Source: Cyanophora paradoxa (taxonomy: Eukaryota > Glaucocystophyceae > Cyanophorales > Cyanophoraceae). Taken from it: a stretch of DNA of 64,000 nt. The notes beneath the pieces are model-generated. The model had not been told where the DNA came from and searched no databases. It worked only from the letters and a program-made list of their open reading frames with translations. The position numbers and the translations under genes were made by a program. The stretch spans positions 82,064 through 146,063 of the forward strand of contig QPMI01000026.1 of NCBI GenBank assembly GCA_004431415.1. The letters are read 5' to 3'. This document shows, piece by piece, positions 33,123 to 43,400 of the stretch; the first letter of the stretch is position 1; every line of letters begins with the position of its first letter.

Positions 33123-33612
33123 TTCTTCCCCCCTTCTGCCGGGTACGGCTCTGGGTAGGGGTACGAGGGTCCGCAGCAGAAACAGCAGCCAGCCCCGCCG
33201 GCCTTGGAGGACACTCGGACCAGCCTAGCTAAGCAGCCATGACGCAGTACTTCCCTGGGCCGCGGGGATCCCGCGATCCGATGCACATGGACCATCGCAA
33301 CGTTGGCGGCTTCGATGCCATCCTGCAGGAGAAGTGCGGTCCCCGCTGCTGTGGCCGCGCTCCTCATGCTGACGGGGGATCGTAGGCTGGCACACAGGAC
33401 GAAGATGATGGGAGTCAGGTGCGGCCTTCACTTGGAGAGACGTTGCCCCTGCGGGCTAGCTAAGCCGGGTGCTGCAGGTCAATCGTCGACTGCGGCAGGC
33501 CAGAGACATACGACATACTGCGAGCCAAGCAGAGGCCGAGTGAGCCCGCTCCGCGGCTCGGATGCGCAGCGGTTCGAGGTGGGCGGCTGACCGCGCCCTC
33601 GCAGAGAGCGCC
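33123..33612. other. Divergent intergenic region
   Basis: Lies between the WDR43-like start (33122, minus) and the gene starting at 33613 (plus). Frames across it are short. No element recognised. Confidence 0.35.
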
Positions 33613-34553
33613 ATGGCAACAGTGACTCGCCCAAAGACGGGGGACGAGTACACGGAAGTCCGGGAGGCGTTCCGGCGGGTCGCCGCGGCCAAGCCGGCGA
33701 TCCAGAACTACAACCCGGCGGCCTACGGGCGGGCGCAGGCGCTGCGGGACTCGAGGGAGCGAAAGGAGGCGCGGGACAGGGAGGCGCACGAGGCCGTTCT
33801 GAGGAACATGCAGCGGCGCATGCAGGCCTACAACTCGGCCACCGAGCAGAAGAAGAAGTGCGCTCCGGGCGGGCCACGCTTCGCGCGGCCCCTCCCGCCC
33901 GCCCGCCCGCCCGCCCGGCCGACGCTCCGAGCGCGCGCAGCCCGTACAACACGGTGTACAACCCGGCGCTGATCCTGCGGCGGGGCCCCAACTCGACGGC
34001 GTACACGATCAGCGCTATCCCCGCGCGCCCCGCCTCGTCCGCCTCGCAGCGGCCCGGCACGGCCCGGAGCACCTCGTCGCTCGGCTCGTCCCGCGAGCGG
34101 CCGCAGTCGGCGCGGCGGCCGAGCGCGCGGGACCGCGACGACGCGCTCTACGGCTCCTACACGGGCTACGGCGCCCCCTCCGCCTCCGCCTCCTCGCCCC
34201 TCGACAACGACGCGGGCGCCTTCGGCGACTCGGACCTCGTCGTACCCCGGACCGTGACGACGGAGGCGGAGATGCGGTCGGAGCTGAAGCACGCGCTGGT
34301 CTCGGCGATCGTGGCGGGGCGCCTCTACAAGTCGCGCGCGCTGACGGCCCTCTTCGAGCGCGCGGCGGCCCTCAACGCCGCCCACATCCCCTACGAGATC
34401 ATACAGGCGCGCTTAGCTTAGCTTCCCGTAGCTCCAGCTCGAGCGCTCCTCGCCCGCCCGTACCCCCCGCCGGCTCTCACCGGCCGCGGGCGCGCTTCGT
34501 TCGCGCAGGACGTCGTGCTGGAGCTGAAGGCGGACCTCGCCATCGAGAACTAA
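33613..34553 (+). CDS. Unidentified conserved-looking protein (helical N- and C-terminal segments)
   Basis: Start MATVTRPKTGDEYTEVREAF; the first ~80 residues are charged and helical (ERKEARDREAHEAVLRNMQR). After an intron in the 33860-33940 G/C stretch the text resumes at PYNTVYNPALILRRGPNS, followed by a Ser/Arg/Pro linker and an ordered helical C-terminus (SELKHALVSAIVAGRLYKSR, then ALTALFERAAAL). The last exon begins after an intron with a GC donor (about 34408) and encodes DVVLELKADLAIEN, stop 34551-34553. I do not recognise the family. A cytoskeletal or ciliary role could be guessed from its make-up, but nothing proves it. Confidence 0.65.
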
Positions 34554-35194
34554 CTAGCCAGCCGCGGCTCTAGATCTAACTAGCCTCCGGCCGTCTCGGG
34601 AGCCGAGGCTGGCTCTGTCCCCCATGGCCATCCGCCCGCCCGCGCGCCTGCAGCTGCTCCCCCCACCCCGCCCCGCCAGGTCCCGGCCCGTCGCTCCGGT
34701 CCTCTCTTCCATTCGCGCTCAGCTCAGATACCCCCTCTTCCTCCCCTCCGCCGCTTGTTCAGATTGAGCGTATGTAGTTTAAGAGCGGGCGGCGCAGCCC
34801 AAGGCCAAGAACTTCGGAACGTCGCTCAGACGCGGGGGGATTGCTGGGCTGGGGCGCCGGCCGGCTCAGCACCTTCAGCAAACTAGCACTGTTCGAGCCG
34901 ACTCAGCAGTGGAACTCGGCGCGGGGCCGGGGCGGGCACGCCGTGACACAACAAAACGGTCCCCTTAGGGAGTTGAACGGACTGCAGGGGAGCATGTGTG
35001 ATCTGGCAAGCCTAAGGTAGCGGTGACTGCAGCCCCTCTAAGAAGCGTTCTGTGAGGCAGCCAAGAGCACGCGCTTCGGCTGAAGGCGCTCTGAGGCCCA
35101 GCACGCCCGGCATCGCTCAGCGTCGACAGTCGGCATAGCTAGGCGTCCTGGCCGCACGCTCGGTCTTCTTTGTTGCCCGAAGAGCGGGTTGCAC
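34554..35194. other. Intergenic, no gene recognised
   Basis: Mixed-composition DNA without long open frames. I looked for rRNA, snRNA and tRNA signatures in 34770-35040 and found none convincing. Confidence 0.4.
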
Positions 35195-37010
35195 CGCTCG
35201 GACGGCGCCCGCCGCGGCCGCATGACGAAGTGAGCCGCCGAAAGGGCCGATGCGGGGCGAGCTGGTCCCCGTTTCGGAGCTGGAGGAGGCGCGGGCGGAG
35301 CTCGCGCGCCTCGAGGAGGCCGAGGAGCAGGGCCGCGCCGTCGGCCGCGCCGTAGCCGCGCTCCGCGCCCTCGAGGCCGGCCCCGAGGCCGCCGGGAGCG
35401 ACGCGGTGCACGAGGCCGCCCACGTACTCGCGCAGATGGGCGCTGAGACCGCCAATTCCGGTGCCCTCCGAGCGGCGCCCGCGCTCATCTGCACTCCTTT
35501 CTCACGCCGCGCGCGCCCCAGAGGCCTTTGCGGAAGCGCTGTGGCGTGCGGGCGGCGGATACGCGCTCTACGGCCTCGTCTCGAGCCGCGACCTCGAGCT
35601 CTCGAGCCTGGGGATCTACGCGTGGGCGGCCGCCGCCGGCGCCCTCTCGCCGGGGGCCGGCGAGCTGCGGCGCGAGCTGCTGCCGGCCGCCGACATCGCC
35701 GCGCGCGTCTTCGTCGCTCTGGCGGCCCTCGAGGCGCCCCCGCCGCCCAAGCGCCCCACCAGCGCCGGCGCACACGGCGCCCCGCGGGCCCTCGGCCACG
35801 CCCCGGTGCCCGCCCGGGCTCCGCTGCGGCGGCGGCGGCGGGGCGGGGGCGGGCGCTGGCGCCGCGGCGGCCCGGGACGAGGCCTCAGAGGGCCGCCGCC
35901 GCCTCCTCCTCGCGGCCACCCGCGTCCTCCACGCCTACGCCCTCGGTCCGCCCCCGGCCCCCCGCCCTCGCGCCCGTACCCCTCGCCTCATCTGACCGAG
36001 GGGCCCGCCGGGGGGGGGGGTACAGACTTCGAGGAGCCGGCGTGCCTGCGCCGGCCCGACGTGCACGAGGCGCTGAGGGCCGTGGCCGCGGGGACCGACC
36101 CTGCCCCGCCCGCTGGCGCCCCCCCGCCCCCCCCCCGCGAGGCCGCGCGCTCCCTCGAGGGCGTACCCCTCCTCCGCCTGCTCGCCCGCTCCGCCCTCCG
36201 CGCCCTCCGCTCCCTCCGTGCGTACCCCCCCCCCCTCTCCCCCAGCCGATCTCATGGTACCCCGCAGCGGCGAAGCACGTCGAGCGGGCCGAGGCCGGCC
36301 GCACCGGCGAGCGATCCCTGTACCCCCCGCCGGTACCCGCACCCCTTCCGCCTTCCTCCCCGCCCTGCAGCCGACGCTCCGCAGGAGCTGGAGGCGGCGG
36401 GGGCGCCGTGGGGCCGCCCGCTGCCCTCGGAGCTGATGGTCGCGACGGTGGGCGCCGCCGGCTTCCGCCCCGCCCGCCGGAGCGGCGGGGGCGAGCTGCT
36501 CCGCGCCCGCCTTGCGCCGGGCCCGCCCCCGCCCGACGGGGCGGGGGCGCCCTGGCTGCTGGAGCCCCCCGGGGCGCCGGTGGGCCTGCCGGTGCAGCGG
36601 AGCCCCTTCCGCCCCGCGTCGGCGGCGAGCCCCCTCGCGGAGCACCCGGCGCGGGGCCCCGCCGCCCGCCAGGCCGCCGCCGCCGAGCGCCGCCGCGCCC
36701 TCCACGCCCCTCGCCGGCCCCGGCCGGCCCGCGGCCCGCGCGGCCGGCCCCGGAGCCGGCGCTGCAGGCGTGGGCGGGGCCGGCGGGGGGCGGGCGGCGG
36801 GGGCGGCGCGGGTCGGGTCGACGCGGCTGGCGAACACGCTGCGGCGGCTGCAGGGCGGGGCCGGCGGCCCGGCGCCCTCGCCGCTCTGGCGCACCACAGA
36901 GTAGGCACTCCGGGGACCCTGCGACCATGGCCATGACCCGGCCCCGCCGCCCCCGGCCCCGCCGCCCCGGCCCCGGCCGCCGCCCGCCGCCCGGCCCCTC
37001 GAGCGCCCTG
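35195..37010 (+). repeat. Direct duplication, copy 1
   Basis: Same orientation and highly similar to 45785-47617, about 10.6 kb downstream. Similarity covers the whole gene and its introns, and fades in the C-rich 3' flank. Confidence 0.9.
35250..36904 (+). CDS. Proline/alanine-rich protein of unknown function, duplicated gene copy 1
   Basis: Start MRGELVPVSELEEARAELAR. The N-terminal part is helical and repeat-like (SRDLELSSLGIYAWAAAAGA; LLPAADIAARVFVALAALEA), like an armadillo- or HEAT-type solenoid, but no family is certain. Middle segments (LLLAATRVLHAYAL; RRPDVHEALRAVAAG) continue that pattern; the last part is Pro/Ala/Arg-rich and ends TRLANTLRRLQGG... before the stop at 36902-36904. 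An intron at 35976-36025 starts GTACCCC and ends GGGGTACAG, so its two ends are complementary. It flanks the NLR-like gene, with the second copy on the other side. Confidence 0.5.
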
Positions 37011-37364
37011 TCCTCGGCCGTCCGTCCGCACCCCCCCCCCCCCCCCCCCCCCCCCGCCTCCACCCCCCTGCAAGGCCTATTAGGGTCGGTGCCTCTTGGG
37101 CCCGGGGCGCTGGGCCCCCCCTTCCCCTCCACTGCATTCGTGCACTCCGATCCGGTTCCAAATGCAATGCGTGCATAATTAGCCCAAATGCTAAGCGCCG
37201 GGCCGGCGACTGGGCTGCAGACGTGGCCGAAGGGGCGAACGTTATCTTCCAATCTTGCTTAATCATGATATAATATTATAATTACTCAATCTAGCTATAG
37301 TCACCTCGAATTCTTCGTATTCTTCGCTTTTCGTTTGTCATCTTCCTTTTGACGCGTTCCTTGG

Positions 37365-40300
37365 TCAAGCGCCCTTCAACTTCGCTGTGACACCCTCCAG
37401 TGCCCCGCGAACCGTCTCCGTCCTCTCGTGCTGGGGCCCCTGGGTCCGCTCCAGCGCCGCCAGCGCCGCCTGCGCATGTGACCCGGGATCAAATTAGTAT
37501 TCGAAACTTCGCGAAACTTCGCGTCGCGCGCCTCGAGGAGCGACGCGGCCTCGGAGAGGGCCTCCCTCGCGTCCAGCTTCGAGAGGAGGTCCCCGAGGCA
37601 GTACATAGACCATGCCGTGTCCGCGTGCTCCGGGCCCAGCCCCGGCGCCTTCTTGTAGATCTGCAGAACCTCCTGCGAAGGGCGGGCCAGGTCAGGGCCT
37701 TGGGCTAAGAAGCACTAGTACTGCCAAGATGATCCAGATTTACGCGCGCCGCACCTAGTACATGAGCCGTGCCGCTGCGTAGTCGCCCTGCTGCTCTAGC
37801 AGCGTGGCCAGGTTGTGCATCGTTGCCGCGACGTTCGGGTGCTCTGGTCCGTGCACCTTCTTGTATACCCGCAGCGCCTCCTGCGAAACGTGGGCCGGGG
37901 TAGACATCAGAGCATTGGAGGACAGAGCGCGGATGAGAGAATCCAGAGTAACGCGTGCCGCACCTCGTACATGGGCCGTGCCGCAGCGTGGTCGTCCAGC
38001 TTTGTCTGCAGAAGACTGCCCAGGGTCAACATCATCTGTGCGACATCCGGGTGCTCCGGCCCGTGCACTTTCTTGTAGACCTGCAGCACCTCCTGCGGGG
38101 GGCGAGATGGGGTCGGGGCCACGGAGGAAGAAGCACGGCTGAGACGATCCAGGGCGACACGTGAAGCACCTCGTACATGGACCGCGCCGCCGCGTAGTCT
38201 TCCTGCTCCCTCAGCAGGTTGGCCAGGTTCGTCATCGTCCCTGCAACCTCAAGGTGCTCCGGCCCCAGCGCGGTTTTGTAGATCCGTAATGCCTCCTGCG
38301 GAATTCAAAGGCGGGCCAGAATCGGGACGTCGGAAGAAGGAGCACGGCCAGCGCTACGCCGATTTGATTTAGTGCGATGCGTGCCGCACCTCGAACATTG
38401 TCCGCGCCGCAGCGAAGTCGCCTTTGCCCTCCAGCAGGGTGGCCAGGTTATGCATTGTCGTCGCGACGTCCGGGTGCTCCGGCCCGAGCGCCTTCTTGCG
38501 CAGCTGCAGCGCCGCCTGCGAGGGACGGGCCAGGTTCGGCCAAGACGATACCGATGGATGCTCACTGCACCTCGAACATGGTATGCGCATCCGCAGAGTT
38601 GCCCTGGATCGATAGCAGACGGGCCAAATTGCTCATTGTCTGGGCAACGTCCGGGTGCTCCGGCCCCAGCGCCTTCTTTTGCAGCCGCAGCGCCTCCTGC
38701 GAGGGGGGTGCCACGTCAGGGCCTCGGAAAACAAGGCCGGCCAATATGATGGCGCCGTCTGAGCGGGCTGGAATCGGATCCTCGGAGGAAGCTAAAGGAG
38801 ATCGGCTAAAACAATCCAGACGCACGCCGCGCCGCACCTCGTACATGGGCCGTGCGGCTGCGTAGTCGCCCTCCCGATCTAGCAGGGCGGCCAGGTTCTG
38901 CATCGCCAGCGCGACTTCCGGGTGCTCCGGCCCGTGCGCCTTCTTGTAGACCCGCAGCGCCTCCTGCGAGGGGCAATCGCGAGTCGGGGTGGGGGCCTTG
39001 TCGGAACGGGCACAGCAATGAGGATCTAAACGGACGAGCACCGCACCTCGTACATGGGCCGCGCCGCCGCGTGGTCGCCCTGCTCCGACAGCAGGGCGCC
39101 CAGGTTCAACATCGCGTCAGCGACGCTTGTGTGCTCCGGCCCCAGCGCCGTCGTGCGGATCCGCAGCACCTCCTGTGATCACGATGGCAAGGGGCGGGCC
39201 GGGGTCGGGGCCCCGGAGGAAGCAACAACAGCTGAGACAATCCAGAGCGACACGTTACGCACCTCGTACATGGGCCGCGCCGCCGCGGAGTCTCCCTGAT
39301 TGTGCAGCACTTGGGCCAGGCTCTGTATCGTCGACGCAACTTTTGGGTGATCCGGCCCCAGCGCCTTCTTGAAGATCCGCAGCGCCTCCTGTGAGGGGCA
39401 GGCTGGGATCGGCGCCTCGGAGGAAAGAACCCGGTCAAGAGATTAAGAGGGGCGTAGAGTCGCACCTCGTTAAGGCCCCGCGCCGCCGCGTAGTCGCCCT
39501 GGTTTATCAGCAGGTTGGCAAGGTTCACCATCGTCCCCGCAAAGTCTGGGTGCTCCGGCCCCAGCGCCCGCTTCTGGACCTCCAGCGCCTCCTGCAAGAT
39601 GCGGGCCAGGCCAGGGGCTTCAAAAGAAGGAGAGAGGCCAATTGCAAGATGATACAGACGGATGCGGGACAGACCTCGTACATGGGCCGCGCCGCCGCGT
39701 AGTCGCCCTGATCCTTCAGCAGCATGGCCAGGCTTTCGATTGTGTTCGCAACGTACGGGTGCCCCGGACCCAGCGCCTGCTTCTGGATCTGCAGCGTCTC
39801 CTGCGAGCGGCGGGCCAGGGTCGGGGCCATCTAAAATTCTCAGAGGGACGCGCGCCGCACCTCGAGCATGGGCCGCGCTGCCGCGTAGTCGCCCTGGTTC
39901 TTCAGCAGGTTGGCCAGGTTCCTCATCGTCTGGGCGACGAGCGGGTCCTCCGGCCCCAGCACCTTCTTGTACACCTGTAGCGCCTCCTGCGAGGGTCGGG
40001 TCAGGGACGGGGCCTCGGAGGATGGAGCAACGCTACGACGATCCAGAGGGAGGTGCGCCGCACCTCGAACAGGGGCCGCGACTCCTTGTAGTTGCCCTGG
40101 GTCAATAGCAGAAGGGCCAAATTGTTCATCATCTGCGCAACAAATGCGTCCTCCGGTCCCAGCTCCTTCTTGCTAAGCCGCAGCGCCTCCTGCTCCAGCG
40201 CAGGAAGTTCGGGTGAGCAATCCGTGGCTGGATTTTATTGGATGAGCGCAGCACCTGCAGGAACGGGATGCCTTCTCGCGCCCGCCCCATCGTCTGCAGC

Positions 40301-43300
40301 AAGTTGCCAGCGCTGTTCAGGGCTTCGGGATCTGCATCCTCGCTCCCCAGCCGGAGCGATTCGGCATAGCGCGACGCCGCCTCGTCGGACCGCCCGCTCG
40401 CGAGCCACAGCTCCACCAGCTCGTAATCGTCCAGGCGCCCAAGGACGTCGGCGTCGCACAGGATGCCCGCCAGGCGTTCCGCCAAGTTGGGCCCGCCCCG
40501 CGCCAGCGCCCACGGGCCCTCCTCCGCCCGCCGCTGCGAGGCCGGCTGCGCGGCAAAGAACTCGCCCAGCCGCGCGTGGACGGCCGCCCGGCGCTCGGCT
40601 GCTCCTTCGCCCGCGAGACCGAACTCGAGCTCCGCCGCCTCGGCCGTGCAGCGGTGGAAGAAGGCGTACGGGCCGTCCCGGCACACGACCAGGCCCAGGA
40701 AGTCGTGCCAGAACAGCGACCACGTCACCTCGTTCGGCTCGCCGCTCGCATCCACGCCCACCAACGCCTTCAGCTCGTCCTCCGCCATCCCGTGCCGCGC
40801 GCACGCGATGGCAGACGCGACGTCCCGCGCCAGGGCCGCGCCGTGGCGCGAGGCGAGGCGGCGCAGGACGAGGCGGAAGAGGTCCCGCGGCTCGACGCCG
40901 CAGGCGAGGAACGTGTCGATGTCGGCGTCGAGGTTCGCGTGGACGGAGACGTTCGAGAGCTCGTCGAGGAGGACGGTCAGGAAGAGCGCGTTGCGGCACG
41001 CCTCCGCCCCCACGATCCGCTCGAGGCGCTCGTCGGAGAGGGCGCGCCCCTGCTCGCCGAGCACGCCCTCGACCAGCCTCCGGCGCCGGGGCCCGGTGAG
41101 GGGCGCGATCTCGCGGGCGATGTGTACTCTCGCCATCGCGGCGTCCAGGGTCGGGCCTGCGGTGCTGCGTTGGCAAGACACACATTCTTTACTGCGACGG
41201 AACCAGCACCTCGCAGGCTCGAGACGAGGATGCGGAGGCGGGGGCCGGCGGCGGGCGGGAGCCACGCGAGGCTGTGCACGGCGGGGTCGCCCCGCAGCTG
41301 GTCCAGGCCGTCCAGGACGAGGACGGTGCGGAAGGGCCAGCCGGCGCTGGCAGCGAGGAAGGCGCTCAGGCGGGCCGCCACCTCCGCGTCCGTGCCGTGC
41401 AGGTCGATCGCCTCGGCCCCGGGCCACCGGCCCTGGACCTCCTCGCTGAGGCGCCTGCCGTGCAAACCCGGGTCATCGGGGAGAGCGAGGGACGAAGAAC
41501 GAGTTGGGTACGCGGACCGGGCGACCGACGCGAGCAGCGAGCTGCTCTGGGATCCACCAATGAAGTGCACAACCACCAGGTCGTCGGGGTACGACAAATT
41601 CCACTCCCGAGCCCAGTTCGCAAGCAGCGCTGCGCGGCCCCACCGTCAGCGACGGGACAGTGCGCGCGCGTGGCCCAACGAAGGGCGGCGGACCGCTCTT
41701 GCCGCAGCCGCCCTCGCCGTGTAGGACGAGGATCTCGGGGCCCGAGGCCGCCGCGTAGGCGTGCAGGGCGGCAACGTCCTCCGCGTTGCGCACGAAGACG
41801 CGCTGCCGCGACGCCGCGAAGGCCTCGTGCTGCGCCCGCTCCGCCTCCAGCCACGGCCGCTCCTTCTCGAGGGGATACTCCTGTTCAAGCATCTGCAGCC
41901 GCGGTCAGGGCGGAGGCAAACGATCGGTGCAGGGGTACGGGCGCACCGCCTTGAGAGCGTCGCGCATGGCGAGGGCGAGCCGCTGGGCGTCGGTGTACTC
42001 GGCGACGGGCAGGCCCGCCGCTCGGATCTCGCCCTTCAGCGCTTCCAGGCGCTGCTCGGCGTAGGGGCCCTCCCCGGCCCCGCCGGTAGAGACCGCGTCC
42101 CGCATCAGGCCCGGCCCGGCCACGTAGAACAGGCTCCTGCCTCGCATCGCCTGAGGGCGGATCGTGAGGACAAGGGGCGGAGGGAAGAGAAGGCGGGAGG
42201 AGGCCGGCCGGGTCGCACCTCGAGGCGCGAGGCGGGCGGGCCGGCCCCTCCGGGCCGCGCCGCGCCTCCGAGCACGCCGGCGCGGATCTCTGCGCGCGGC
42301 CCGATCAGAAAACGGCCGCGGCCCGGCGCCCGCTCGCGCACCGATCTCGGTCACGCTGCGGTCATCCCACTCGTGCACCCAGGGGAAATCGTCCGCGGCG
42401 CAATCGAGGTTCCTGCCCCGCCCGCCCTGGCTTCAGCGGCACTTCGAAGAGAGTCGGGGACCGGAGAGGTGGGGGCGCACATGCGAAAGAGGGCGTTGCC
42501 CGTGTCGTTGGGAGGCGCGTCGGGTTGCAGGTGCCACCCGTAGCGAGCCTGCGCCGCGCCGCGTGAGCAGGGGCCCCGAGGCCCGAGGCCCCGGGCCTCG
42601 ATCTCGCGAGCAGGACGGGCGGCACCTTGAGCAGGCCGACGAAGTGCGTGCTCCGATCCACCTCCCGCAGGCACAGTAGGGTCACCAGGCCCGCCTGGCA
42701 CGCCTCCTCGTTGATGCCCCACCTGTGGCCGCGCCCGGCGGGATCAGCGCGAGGGAAGCCCAAAGCAGAGCACAAGCGGGCGGGCCTGAGATCGACGCAG
42801 TGGAAGAAGAGGCCGCGCTCCGCGCACATCGCCTTCAGCGTCGGGTTCACGAAGCTCCGGATGGCGTCCCGCTCCGCCTGCATGTCCTCTGCCGGCACGC
42901 GCGCACGGGTCGATGTCAGAGGGGCGGGCGGGCCGCGCTGGGCTAGAAGCGCTCGGCCGCGCGCGCGCACGGAAGGTTGAGGAGACGAAGATGCGCACGA
43001 CGCGCTTCTGGGCCAGCAGGCCGTCCCGCCGCGCCGCCGAGGGAGCAGGGGCCGTCTTGGGAGCGCTAGCTGTAGCGTGCACGTGGGCTTCGGCGGCCGC
43101 GGCTTTGGGAGCGACCGCTGGCGAGTCCACATGTACAGGCACGCCGTGCACGATGATCTGCTGTGGTGGCCCATCCTGGGGCGGCTTCGATGCAGGCTGC
43201 GGGGCGGTGGATGAGGCCGCCGGCGCCCCCGCAGCCAACTTTTCGATCGGCGGGCTCGCGGATGCAGGCGGTGCGCGTTTCGCCTGGCCCGCGGATGCAG

Positions 43301-43400
43301 CTGACCGGTCTAGGTCTAACTCTGCGGTGCCGGCTGCGGTGGATCCCCCGGAAGAGACTGCATTCCCTGTTCCGACTGCTTGAGAGCTGCCACACCCCAT
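37365..43400 (-). CDS. NLR-like STAND protein: myristoylation motif, DUF4062, NACHT NTPase, 13 TPRs
   Basis: ATG at 43400 begins MGCGSSQA, a match to the N-myristoylation pattern with a Cys that could be palmitoylated, suggesting membrane anchoring. After a disordered linker comes a DUF4062 domain as in NWD1/TEP1: VVRIFVSSTF (~43000), EDMQAERDAIRSFVNPTLKA (~42890), then the WGINEE motif (~42720). The NACHT P-loop is LVLHGEGGCGKS (~41695-41735) and the Walker B region TVLVLDGLDQLRGD (~41290-41330), followed by a winged-helix-like part (41100-40260). From about 40210 to 37400 there are 13 TPR units of kinesin-light-chain type (EALxxxKKALGPEHPDVAxT), each one exon. The last exon ends at TGA 37365. 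STAND proteins act as switchable sensors; a role in immunity or signalling is inference. Confidence 0.82.
37400..40215 (-). repeat. Array of 13 TPR exons, about 205-bp period
   Basis: Each unit is a TPR exon of about 130 nt plus an intron of about 75-80 nt; all introns fall at the same codon position (…MYE|V). Unit starts lie near 40200, 39990, 39800, 39590, 39390, 39170, 38970, 38700, 38515, 38300, 38090, 37885 and 37670. Such an array can expand or shrink by unequal exchange without breaking frame. Confidence 0.85.

Noticed and set aside
34770-35040. Possible structural RNA near 34.8-35.0 kb
   Set aside because: I compared it by eye with rRNA, U-snRNA and SRP features and saw no diagnostic box; left as intergenic.
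35885-37266. Very long open frames on the minus strand opposite the duplicated gene (and the same opposite 46.5-47.7 kb)
   Set aside because: They are Gly/Arg/Pro low complexity, and the plus strand shows helical, duplicated protein text with a kept intron; stop codons are simply rare at this GC content.
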